DNA of 64,000 bases from the NCBI GenBank assembly GCA_019775845.1, contig JADQAV010000046.1:1-64000 (forward strand). The letters are read 5' to 3'. The translations under genes and the position numbers were made by a program. This DNA comes from Myrmaecium sp. VS I D KN 1 (Eukaryota; Ascomycota; Dothideomycetes; Valsariales; Valsariaceae). The notes under the pieces were generated by a model. It had not been told where the DNA came from. It saw only the letters and a program-made list of their open reading frames with translations, and searched no databases. Shown here piece by piece: positions 1 through 10,507 of the stretch (the first letter of the stretch is position 1; each line of letters begins with the position of its first letter).

Positions 1-572
1 GGGTTGGTGAGGGGTGGGAGACGCAGGTGCATGACGCAGATGCAGACGCAGGGGAGCAACCGGCTGGCCCCGACCAACCGAGTCGTCGTGAGATGGAAAC
101 AAGATCGGCGGCCGGCTGGAATGTGTTTCATCACTCTGGAACTTACGTGTCACGCGGCGAAGGGAGCGCTTCCGGCAGTTGCAGGAACAAAACAACAGAC
201 AAAGAGGAGAGTTTTTGCTGCCTCGAAAAAGAGTGGGTGAATCTGCATTTCTGAGCAATCTGCTGTCGAGAGAAAAATGAACGTCCCATCTCACAGCTTC
301 ATCGGCCTGCTCGTAAGAAACCGCAGATACGTGTCTTCAGCTGTACGCTGCTCCCTTATCCCAGCAATCTTCCCGATACTCCCGTTCCGTCGCCATCATC
401 CCACCACAATACATGCTATCTAAGTTTTTGCACTCAAGCAATTTCCCATTATAGCTTCTCTCATCCAGACAGTGCTGAGACGAGGCAAGACTACAAAGAG
501 AAAAGGGAGTGGATGGATAAAACTACATAGATTGGTGATGATGCTCTTGAAGATTGCTGTGTGCGCTGAAGA
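1..572. other. intergenic left edge
   Basis: No gene is supported here. The short open frames have no start context, splice pattern or family resemblance. The right part should hold the 3' UTR of the kinase gene that ends at 573 on the minus strand. Confidence 0.5.
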
Positions 573-2609
573 CTACAAGTGGAAGTTGTCCCAACCTCCA
601 ACCCACTCTAAATCGCCAATATCGTCGTCGACGTCGACATTTCCGTCGAGACCGACGGCAGCGGCATGCTTCCGGCCATTGTGGCGGTTGTTGCTAGAAG
701 AAAAAAAGTTCGGATGTTGGCGCCAGTCCTTACTCAAACTCCAGTTGTCCTTCCGAGCTGAATGGGGTGTTCCCGTAACGCTGCTGTCGTTACCGGAGTG
801 ATTATGCGGTATGGTGAAAGAATGCTTCTCTGTATGCTCGCCCCAGTTTATATGGCGTCTCCAACCACTTGCCTGGTTCCGCTTCCGGGCGGATGCAGGT
901 GCAGTAGTTGGTTTGGGTGCCGCCTGTTTCTGGGGAGTGGCCGGCGGAGCTTGCGGGGCAGGTGTCGCTGGCGAGCGCCTGCGATTACCGAGGGCAGCCC
1001 ATTTGTCGAGGATGCTCCGCTTGGAAGGGGGCGAATAGCGCTGAACCGGAACGGCTTGATGCTCCTCAAACACGAATCCAGTATGTTCGTTGACACGATC
1101 GTCGACGGGTTGGTATTCCTCAGCGCCGTAGTCCCCAATGTTGTTGATGGTGGCAGGGTCCTTGTTGAGCTCAACAAAACTGGGACGCGGAGTTGTCATA
1201 CCAGAGCCGCCCTCCTCATGACGCCAGGCCTTGGAGTGAAGACTGCTCTCCCTGAAGGAATGCCCAAGCTCTGCAAGTTCTTCTTCCTCTTCGTCCCACA
1301 GATCGCTCCAGCTCTTGGAAACCATGTCCCTTTTCTTGCCGAAGACGGATGACATGCTTGGACGAGAAACGTTGATGGGCAACGATCCAGCGATGGGCAT
1401 CGGCTTGGTGCAGCTGTCTTCAAACGAATCCCTGTTTGTGGCGCCATCACTCGAATCCAACGACACACCAAGCCCTGAGTCAACGAAAGAAACAATGGAG
1501 GCATTGTCAGGTTTGACAATGCACCATTGGTTGGTTGACCGTACGGAACCAGGAAAGAGGTCCTCCGTATCGGGAATCGCCGAGAGCTGGCGAATGGCTT
1601 GAGGAGGTGACATAGCAAGAGCTTTGGCCCAAGGGAAAGAACCATTGTCGACCTGTGGAGTTGAAATAGAAGGCGTACGGAGGGGCTCGCGGTTGGCTGT
1701 GGCGACCACAGGTTCGCGCTCTTCAGTGCAGAAGTCGTCGAGGGACTCATCGTCAATGGTAAAGCTAACGGCACGCTCGATGGCTTCACGCACAGCGGAT
1801 AGCGATCGCTTGGCCGGATCGATTACAAGACAGTGACCGAGGACCTCGTAGGTATCTTGAGACATGTTAGGGAACACGTCGAAGAGGGTTTGCCGATCAC
1901 CAGCGAAATCGGTGAAGAGAGGGTCAGAGAATGATGGAGTGGCAAACGGGTTCTTCGAAAACAAGACATTCAACAGGCAGATACCGATTGCCCAAATGTC
2001 GGCCGCTGCTGGAGAATAACCGTTGTCAGCGGGATCGTATTGCTCCGGAGCCATATAACGATCACTACCAACAGCAGCCTCGTATGACCACTCATCCGTA
2101 GTCGCGAGCCCGAAGTCACCAAGCTTCATAGACCCATCCTGGGTAAGGAAGATGTTCTCGGGCTTGATGTCGCGGTGGTAAACCCCCTTAGAGTGCATGT
2201 GCTCCACAGCGCTAACGAGCTGTAGCATAAAAGACCTGACATGCTCTGTTTCCAATGGACCCTTCTGAAGACGAATAGCTTCGTAGAGGTCGCCGTTCGC
2301 GCAGTACTCCAAAACAAGGTAGATGTGGCTCTTCGTTTCGAAGTGATGCAGGAGGTTGACGATGTTCGAATGAGTTCCGATGCGGGAGTGGATGGCTAGT
2401 TCCTCGGAATTCTCGTCGACGACAAAGCTGGACGGACAGGCCCCTGCGGCGCTGGACTTTGTCAAACACTTCAAGGCTACAAGGTCCGCAGTCGAGAGGT
2501 CCTTGGCCAAGAAGACCATACCAAAGGAGCCATGGTTCAGAGCGGAGATGGTTTCGTATCGACCATCCAACACAACGCCTCCACGGAAATGATTCTGCAT
2601 ACACTCCAT
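573..2609 (-). CDS. KSP1/RAN1-type serine/threonine protein kinase
   Basis: This is a 678-residue, single-exon kinase. The kinase domain fills about residues 15-290. It has a glycine loop (NHGSFGMV, 25-32) whose first glycine is Asn, which I recall as usual in KSP1 relatives. The ATP-binding lysine is K47 (VALK). The catalytic loop is YHRDIKPEN with D147, the DFG Asp is D165, and MAPE lies at 186-189. The key residues are intact, so it should be active. The C-terminal 390 residues are low-complexity, rich in Ser, Pro and charged stretches, and end in an acidic, tryptophan-containing tail. In yeasts, KSP1 and Ran1/Pat1 kinases link nutrient state to growth, filamentation, autophagy or meiosis; a similar role here is inference. 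The start is the first in-frame ATG. Upstream lies a very long non-coding stretch. The family call is firm; the exact orthology to KSP1 is likely. Confidence 0.88.
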   Translation of the reverse strand: MECMQNHFRGGVVLDGRYETISALNHGSFGMVFLAKDLSTADLVALKCLTKSSAAGACPSSFVVDENSEELAIHSRIGTHSNIVNLLHHFETKSHIYLVLEYCANGDLYEAIRLQKGPLETEHVRSFMLQLVSAVEHMHSKGVYHRDIKPENIFLTQDGSMKLGDFGLATTDEWSYEAAVGSDRYMAPEQYDPADNGYSPAAADIWAIGICLLNVLFSKNPFATPSFSDPLFTDFAGDRQTLFDVFPNMSQDTYEVLGHCLVIDPAKRSLSAVREAIERAVSFTIDDESLDDFCTEEREPVVATANREPLRTPSISTPQVDNGSFPWAKALAMSPPQAIRQLSAIPDTEDLFPGSVRSTNQWCIVKPDNASIVSFVDSGLGVSLDSSDGATNRDSFEDSCTKPMPIAGSLPINVSRPSMSSVFGKKRDMVSKSWSDLWDEEEEELAELGHSFRESSLHSKAWRHEEGGSGMTTPRPSFVELNKDPATINNIGDYGAEEYQPVDDRVNEHTGFVFEEHQAVPVQRYSPPSKRSILDKWAALGNRRRSPATPAPQAPPATPQKQAAPKPTTAPASARKRNQASGWRRHINWGEHTEKHSFTIPHNHSGNDSSVTGTPHSARKDNWSLSKDWRQHPNFFSSSNNRHNGRKHAAAVGLDGNVDVDDDIGDLEWVGGWDNFHL

Positions 2610-4060
2610 TGGCGGAAAATCCCAAACAGGTGAACAGGGTCAACCAGAGGGAGCTGCGCTAGCGTACCCAAGGGTCGGAGAGGGAGGAAAAGAAAAGAAA
2701 AGAGGAAGTAACAGGAATAAAACAGGCCAGTCCAGTAGTGACCAGAGTGTCGTAGTCAAACAGCCCAGGAGTCAATCGTATGAAAGCGTTCTATGACTTT
2801 TGCCTTTTTGCGGGACGACAGATCCTGAGAGATAGATGACAAAGGGAACAGAGTAGGAGATGGTTCGAGTCAAGACTTGTAAGAATAATGTAACACCAGT
2901 AACCCGGTTGAGATGGTTTCGAAGATGGTATATGCAATCTGCCGCTCCGATGGAAGGCCGTATAATAGAGTCGCGAGGAAGAAAAAAGAAGAAAAACGAA
3001 GTCGTTCCGGGAAATATACAGGGTGGTTCCGTCGACGGACTAGAGGTAAGGAAATGCAAGGAGTGCGGTGGTTGTCATCTGATGAATTAATTTGCGTATG
3101 GATAAGTCCGTATCAGCGAGTGATAGGAGAGGAGAGAAGAGAAGAGAAGAGAAGAGGTTGGCGGCAGGAAGTCAACGGAGAAGAGGTTGACGAAGGTCGG
3201 TCCGCTGAGGAGGAAGCAAAGAGAGTCGTAACACGTATGGTTGTGAGGGAGGAGTTGCGTAGGTAGTGAATAGTCAGCTGGCGGAAGGCTGACCGTTGAA
3301 CTGTTTCGTTGTTTGACCGAGGTGACTCAAGGTAGCCGAGCTCGGATCGGGAGCAGGAAGATCGACGAAGTTGACGATACTGCGATTAACCTTGGCTAGC
3401 GAGGTGGATTGCTTTGACCGTCTCGAGCATCAAATAGAATCCGTCTCTGTAGCTGACGTTGACTGGCGGCGGCGGCGGCGGGGTAGTTGTTGTTGTTGCT
3501 GTGGTCGAGAGGGCTTAAAGCATTGACGATGACGATGCAAGGGGTCGAGATGGTCTGATGGATGACTGTCCCTGAGCTCCCACTCTCACATCAACAACGC
3601 AACAGACCCTAGCACAGCGAAGAGGGCGGATGTGTTAGGTTCGTAGGGAGGCGGCGTTGAGGAGGATTGACCGTGTCGTAGGAGAGTCGGGAGGGTGCGG
3701 TCTCAGAGGAAAGAGGCCGATGCTTATGCTCGTCGAAGCAGGGCAGGCACAATGCAGGCGGTTGCGTCGGTAACGAGAGGAATCCGAGGAAGCAGGAGGA
3801 GGTATGAGGGAGTCGGAAGGCGAGGAGGAGTAGGAGGAGGAAGGAATGTGCAAGCTTGACTGCTAAAGACGGCGAAGGCAACGGATCAGATCATGAACGC
3901 ATCGTAGGGAGGTTGGGACGGGGGGTTGTTGACGAAGGTGGAGAGGGAGGAGAGGAAGGGCAGAGGGAGGTGGCCAGTGGAGCTCTATTGTATGGTCCGG
4001 GGGCCTGGGGGAGGAAGGGGTGGAAGGCCACGGGAGCGAGCACGCCAGCGTCCATGACTG

Positions 4061-4115
4061 ACTGGCCCTGACTGGCCCTCACGGCCTCACGGCCTCTCGA
4101 CCTCTCGACTCTTAC
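4061..4115. repeat. ladder of adjacent short tandem duplications
   Basis: Three different 8-10 base units follow one another, each present as a near-perfect head-to-tail pair. The first is ACTGGCCCT-type, the second ACGGCCTC and the third TCGACCTC. The arrangement looks like successive slippage duplications. It lies just before the CA microsatellite. Confidence 0.6.
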
Positions 4116-4195
4116 CGGACGACAGCGCTCACTAAACTGGGGCGGGGGCGGTGTACTGCCGGAACCGGGGCACCTTGGCAGCCTGCTTGACACGG

Positions 4196-4204
4196 ACACT
4201 CACA

Positions 4205-4238
<34 letters not shown>
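4196..4238. repeat. CA dinucleotide microsatellite
   Basis: A tract of CA units, pure from about 4207 to 4237 and flanked by CACT variants. No gene spans it. Confidence 0.95.
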
Positions 4239-4239
<1 letters not shown>

Positions 4240-7200
4240 GCACCCGCCCCGAGGGGCCCGAGGTGAGTCGAGCCTCCCGGGGTCTGGGGGGGCCTCTGCG
4301 TAGGCCAGGGAGGGAAGGGATGCCCTGGCCGCGTCCTGTGCTGGAAGGAGCCAAGCTGTCCTGGGCCCGTCCGGCCTGTCGTCCACGGATCATGGCGCCG
4401 TCTCAACCGCCTTCGGACGTAATTGGCTGGCCCCACGCTAATTGCGTCGCACCTTTCCCTTCCGAGCGCCCTGCGTGTCCCCTACGTGGCGTTTCCGTCA
4501 AAGAGAGTTGGTGGCGACTCTCTAGTTTCCATCGCGTTCCATGCTTGCCGTATGACCACTGCCAGCCGGCTAGTTCCAATGGTTGGGTCACGGAGAGGGT
4601 GACCATCCATCTCAACAATGACTCTGACGACCGACCGGCCTACTATCTACCGACCTACGGCACTACAGCACCTAGTCTCTCCCTCGGCATCAACCTTCTT
4701 CCTCTTCGTCCTGGAGACGGACCGACGACGTCCCCGGCCGGGTGAGATAAACGGAGCAAAACGACGTATCTCGCTGTGAACCTGCCGTAGCTATACTTGC
4801 CATATCTGACGCCAGGGAGTAACAAGCTGTATCTGCTGAATGCATGTATATAGCAGCAAAGAGACTGTATTCGACTCGGTATCAAAATACCTAGTAATGT
4901 CGAGTCGGTGGCGTCATCGTTGCTGCTATCAGAATGCTAATCTCCTTCAATGGCCTCTCAGTCAGAGCGCTCCTACGTACGCATGTAAGGTGGTTGTATA
5001 CGGTGCTAATCGCATTCCTCTAGGTGCAATTGTATGTTGGATCGTTGCAAGATGTGCCTCGCGCTGCAGTCTGCAGCGTCAATGCCTCGCTGAAAGGCTT
5101 GCGCCGGTGCAGTACCTACATACATACTGTGCTGTGTTGAAGACGTTTAAGAGCTGTGGCTCGTGAGGTGGAGGTCGGATCTGCCCTCAGCCTGCTGTCC
5201 TTGCTTCCACCCGCAACTCGATGGTACAATCCTCCCTGAAATTCCCGCAATCGCTCTATCATGTCGTCTCCACGATGATGATCTCACAGCCTGGCAGTGC
5301 TAGTACAATACAATAGGATATATCGAATGGTCCTTTCTATCAGAGCAGATAAGGATGATGTGCCAGTATGGTCCCCACATATACTGTACGCATGTTCTGT
5401 GTTTATCTCGGCCAAGTCATCCATACCACTCTGTATCTTAGTACAGTATCAACCGGCTCGACTCCCATCCCTACTACAGTACTGCACCTCTTCCATACGG
5501 CCTATCGCCAGCCTCCTCCCTCCATCTCCATCGTCTGTCGCTTCCCAGGCTCCCGAGACGGCGGAGTGGTGTACCGCGGAAGCGGCAAAACCAAACTAGG
5601 TTTCGCCGGCAACGAATCGCACGACGACGCGCCAGCCTAGCCGGCTGCATGAGCGGTTATCGGTCGCGATTGGCCTGAGGCACCCTTGACGTGCGCGCAA
5701 GCCCATCCCATCTCTCCTGCACCACTGTTGCAGACTTCCCCAGAAGCCCACGTTACTCAACCTCTTACGAGTCTTTCCCCTTGTGGTTAGGATAGACGGC
5801 CTCTAAACCTCCCTGCAGAATTGAGAACATTTCCAACTCAACCCCTTCCCTTTCCCCTCCAAGCGTTCAGGGGCTTCGTCCGTGTATGAATGAAGATCTT
5901 CGGTTTGACATTTGTTTACTTTTGATTGCAACATGTTTTGGCGCACATACATATATGTACGCACGCGCGCGCGCACGGATGGTCCGCTTGGAACCAGTCT
6001 TTATGAGGTGCTGCTCCCCTTGCGTATGTTTGATGATCCCGAGTCCCGCATGGAGACGAATCCACGGCCCACCTGAAGGCTCCTCAACCACGGCAAGAGG
6101 CGTCTCTGCGGGGAAAGCTCCTAAGCCCCGAGGCTGTCGAGGATAACACTACCATCTCAACACCGTCATCTCATGCTCAACCCCTCATCAGGCCAGTTGC
6201 AGTACAAAGCCTCATTGGAATTACGAGGTCGTCGAATGGATGAGTAGCGGTCAGAAGTCCTTCGCCATCGGTATAGGTCTGGGAAAGGCGCTTCAAAGGA
6301 AACTCATGCTGCATGGGCAAGGAAAGAGTCCCTGGAAGTGCTCTGTCATGAGCGTCCATTTGTTTTCCGCGCGAGCTTGAACTGCATGCATCCCTCCATG
6401 CTCCGCTCTCGCCATCCTCACGCTAGCCGCTGCAGCCTTCATGCATGGCCGAAGCCGGCTACACATCGATCATGTCCACTCAGCACGCAGCGCTACTGCA
6501 GGTGTTTCCGAATGCCACGATCTCGTTGGGAGCGGTGAGGAAACAAGTTCTTCCAGTCCCTTCTGACGACCCTCTGGTCCCGTTTACATTGATGTCGACC
6601 TACAAGCCGATGATCTTGAAGCGGTGCGAGCAAGAGGCCCTAATGGCTGTCCTTTTCCGTGGAATATAAACTGACAGCGGGATGCGTGCCGGTTGGTGTA
6701 TAATGTACACATAGCACGCCGGCTGCTCCATGGGCGATTGCAAACGAACTCGGCGTTGATCTAGCTTGATCTCGTGGCCACCTCGCACCATGGCACCTTT
6801 GATTTCGACCAACCTCTCTGAAGCAACTTACTGGACTATCATTGCTAGCCGTCCTGTCTACCATCAACCAAATGTACCCCTCCTTGTCCGACCAGATATG
6901 CTTCAAGCCATACGGAGTACGAGTTTCGACGATGACGGACGACGACGACAGAGATCGACATCGCGAGGTCTGGCCAGGCAATGGATGTGATACATAACAT
7001 TTCATAGTTCCTGAGAGCGCTTGTCCTACGCAACTGCCGCTCACCTCCGGCCAATTCGAGCTGTTCATATACATTGAGACGTTCCGCCGTCGTACACCTA
7101 CCTATGTTGGATGGCCACCGGCGAATGATTCGACCATTTATGCATCTACATCCACCAGGCCTCTTGCTTCATAGACAGACTCGCATCGTCTTCGAAGGAC

Positions 7201-8723
7201 AGGATTATGTCGCCAGCCGGGGAATGGATTGATTCTCAGACCAGGCTGGAACAGACCTAGGTGCTACCGGTGCTACATGATACGGCATCTAGTCTCGCAG
7301 CCCATCGCGTGTTCCTGAGGTGGTAGCAACGGCCTTTTTAACGGATACCCTGCTGTCACAGGGAGTACACGATTCTGTTGCGACGTTTCCGTGGCGGTTC
7401 AGCGGGGTTACTCCAGGATTCCTGTCGGCCTATGACAATCCGCCCCTTGTCCGCATCTCAGGCCCAGTTATCCGCCAGTCTTCTCGTTCTCCAACTGACG
7501 TATACTTTCCGAAGATCTTACGGTGCAAGATCGGCTATCAGCAGGCGACCTTTCGGGTCTTTGAGGGAATTTGGCGATTGCGAAGACGACATGATCCTCA
7601 CCCGCTTCGGAGAACATCACCCGGGCTTCGCCTTCGCCAAATCGTCCTCCCGGACATGTCGCCGAGACGTCCCGAGGTAAGTAGGTCGGTCGGGTATAAT
7701 GCCCGCGTTTTCCGGCCCGGTAAGTCGGCGGTCAACAGAGCTGACTCCGGTCCCTTCCCTCCCCACAAAAACCGCCGGTGACCGGCTTCTCGTGCCCCAA
7801 CATGAGTTGTTTCTTTCTCTCTCTCTCTTCACACGAGCGTGATGTGTTCTGGTGACGTACCTTTTCCCTTGTTGTTTATTTGCGGAACACGAAGGGTACG
7901 TACATCATCTCCATTCTCCATAAAGACGGGAGTACCCACTCCTTAGCCACAACTGTCGGTAGGTATTCATGACTCTTCCTCCCTCCCCACTCACGTATGG
8001 TTACTATTTCTGGTCGATTCTAGATATGTGGCTGGTTTTGAAATCGGGACAATAGTCGCCCCGTGCTCCCCTGTTCTCCAACGGTTCGTGGAGCTCTCTC
8101 CACGTATTCTTCACGATGGCCGCGGCCCACATCTTGTTTGTAGGCATGGCCGTGCGAGTCAGAGTTGGCCATTGCTGGTGACCGGGACCCTGAGATCCAA
8201 TTTCAGCCTGAGGCATATGTAGATATCCACTCCACCTGTGCTCCCCTTCTTTCGTCATTTGCCGTGCCAGTATGTGGTGGGTGCGAGAGATTCGGTCATC
8301 ATCAACGAGATGACAATGATTGCTCGGAAATTTCTCTGATTTGCGCAGCGGGAGATGACAGCCGCTATGGTACTCCGGACTTTCGATAGCATCCGGGTTT
8401 CTGGGTGTGATGGGCACTTGAGGGGAAGTTTCACGGCATTTCGCCTTCTTTTTTGCCCTCTTTTGTGAGGTATGGGGGGTGCGACAGATCCATTTCGCTG
8501 TTGCGCTTTACTGGATGAAGTGAAGTCGATGGGAAAAGGTAGTAGAAGAATATTTCTAGGACACCGTAAAGCAAGAGGATCGCTCATATCCCCAACTGTG
8601 CCATCCATCGTCTGATATTGAATGAGTGAAGGGAATCGTACGCCGAAGAAAGTGCCTCCAGAACGATGGAGTCCTAAGCTGGACTATATAAATAAAACAA
8701 AACAAACACTAAATATGCAACTA

Positions 8724-8830
8724 GCAGCTTTAGCTCACTTGGGAGAGCGCCAGACTGAAGTTCACTTCTGTCGCTAGCATACATTCTGTGCGGTATCTGG
8801 AGGTACTGTGTTCGATCCACAGAAGCTGCA
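8724..8830 (+). tRNA. tRNA-Phe (anticodon GAA) with an intron
   Basis: The sequence folds as a full cloverleaf. The seven acceptor pairs are GCAGCTT at 8724-8730 with AAGCTGC at 8823-8829, followed by discriminator A8830. The D stem is GCTC/GAGC. The anticodon stem is CCAGA (8750-8754) with TCTGG (8796-8800). The loop carries anticodon GAA at 8757-8759, so it reads phenylalanine codons. A 34-nt intron, 8761-8794, sits between positions 37 and 38, the standard place for nuclear tRNA introns. The variable loop has five bases and the T arm is CTGTG-TTCGATC-CACAG. Two T7 runs follow at once as a polymerase III stop. CCA is not encoded, as expected in a eukaryote. Confidence 0.96.
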
Positions 8831-8836
8831 ACTTGC

Positions 8837-8851
8837 TTTTTTTCTTTTTTT
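8837..8851 (+). terminator. RNA polymerase III terminator of tRNA-Phe
   Basis: Two runs of seven T residues (8837-8843 and 8845-8851) begin seven bases after the tRNA. This is a classic strong Pol III stop with a built-in backup. Confidence 0.9.
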
Positions 8852-9961
8852 GACGCGATTTTGTTTTCTTCCTACCTGTTGGAAGCCCCATTTCTGCACT
8901 TCTAAGCATGCTGATCAGCGATCAGCTAGGGAAGGTAGATTCTTGTTCCATCCTTTTTTTTTCACTTGGCTTTAATAGCGAAGACTGTATATATCGCATT
9001 ATATGTTAATCTGTTCAACCCATTTATCTAATTTACGTGATGCGTTCTGGTAAGCACTCCTTCATGTGCAAGGCTGAGTGAGGAATGATCCGATGGTTGC
9101 TGCTTGAGGTTGGAGTCATTTATGGCACCTTCGGGAATGGCAGGTGAGGGAGACATTGTGCCAACGGCCTTTAAAACGAAATAATCCTTCCTCCAGAACC
9201 GTTCGAGCTATTCACTTGTTGTTGGTCACCCTTTGGGGAAGAGAGTTTATTTGACCTTTATCACCCGCTTGCCTTGGGCATTAGCGGACTTCGGGTCACC
9301 TAAGAACCTCGGGAGTCACCAGGCAGACCTTACTAATCGAAGCGCATGTCTTGTATCACCCTAACAGCTTCATTATGCTACTGGGACGCCGGATCCTCTT
9401 CTTTAATGTCGCTTTAGGGCTAGATTATTGTAGTAGGTCACCTATCTATAAGAAAGTCTAAGCATGGGGGGGATTTAAGGGAGGTGAACAGTTGGATGCT
9501 TGTTCCTGTGCGTGAGGGTAGGTACCTGATGCGGCGCGCGGCTGTGGAACAAAGGCCGTGGCGGGTAAGGGTACAAAGCGGGCACGCCTGAAGCAACTTG
9601 GCAGACAGCTGAGCATAAGCCGCTTCACATGACCGGCTGATGGGAAGCACGAAGTCTCAAGCAGCCAAGTCAACGGGTTGTCCCTCTCTCTTTCGCTCTG
9701 CTGCTGCTGCTACGGCGTGTCGGTTGCTACTCTGATGTCCCTTGGTCCTAAGGTTCAGGACGCCAAGCTCCGGTGACCTCTGACGCGCACCTGTGCCTGC
9801 CCCTCTCTATAACTGCCTAACCTCCGACTTCCACTTCACCGCGCACCTTACACACCGCCATCACCTCAACTCTGCCAACCTCCGCAACCACAACTCGTCC
9901 CTCAAACCCCTGCCGGATCCTCAGCCACACGTCACGACCGACCGCAAATCCCATATCCATC
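8852..9961. other. intergenic, promoter and leader of atg8
   Basis: No gene is supported. The last 200 bases before the atg8 start are rich in C and CA-type pyrimidine tracts, typical of a fungal 5' leader. Confidence 0.5.
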
Positions 9962-10507
9962 ATGCGTTCAAAGTTTAAGGACGAGCATCCCTTCGAGAAG
10001 CGTAAGGCGGAGGCGGAACGTATCCGACAAAAGTACAACGACAGGATCCCTGTGAGTCGCCTCCCCGAGTCGCCTCCACCACCTGGCCTCGGACTTTTGC
10101 ATTCGCGCAGCTCGCATCATCCATCAGCTTTGCATCTGCGGGAGCGCTAACGATACGTCTCTCGATTACAGGTCATCTGCGAGAAGGTTGAGAAGAGCGA
10201 CATCGCCACGATCGACAAGAAGAAGTACCTGGTACCGTCCGACCTCACGGTTGGCCAGTTCGTCTACGTTATCCGCAAGCGCATCAAGTTGTCTCCCGAA
10301 AAGGCCATCTTCATCTTCGTCGATGAGGTGCTCCCTCCCACGGCAGCGCTCATGAGCTCCATCTACGAGGAACACAAGGACGAGGATGGGTTCCTATACA
10401 TCACGTAAGCAAACGACATTCGGTATCAGAGTATGATCGGGGGCGGGTGCTAACGCAGCCACAGCTACTCGGGTGAGAACACCTTCGGCGGTTGTGAAAG
10501 CTTCTAG
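9962..10507 (+). CDS. atg8: autophagy ubiquitin-like protein Atg8
   Basis: The three exons are 9962-10051, 10172-10404 and 10465-10507. They join in phase to 121 residues, the usual Atg8 length. Introns start GTGAGT and GTAAGC and end in ACAG. The protein begins [15 protein letters not shown] and has the conserved core around [13 protein letters not shown]. It ends YSGENTFG followed by five residues, GCESF. Gly116 is the expected site where Atg4 cuts before lipid attachment to phosphatidylethanolamine. Atg8 then drives growth of the autophagosome membrane and cargo capture. The ATG lies in a normal fungal leader and matches the family start. The gene is convergent with the O-mannosyltransferase gene 1.7 kb away and shares no obvious operon-like logic with it. 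Confidence 0.98.

Larger units (their letters stand above)
2610..8723. other. long gene-poor intergenic region
   Basis: Over 6 kb shows no convincing protein gene on either strand. The open frames are short, many lack ATG, and none shows family motifs or consistent splice phase. It holds purine-rich tracts near 3120-3160, a ladder of short tandem duplications near 4061-4115 and a CA microsatellite near 4200. The kinase promoter and a long 5' leader are expected at the left end. An unannotated non-coding RNA is possible but not shown. Confidence 0.5.
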
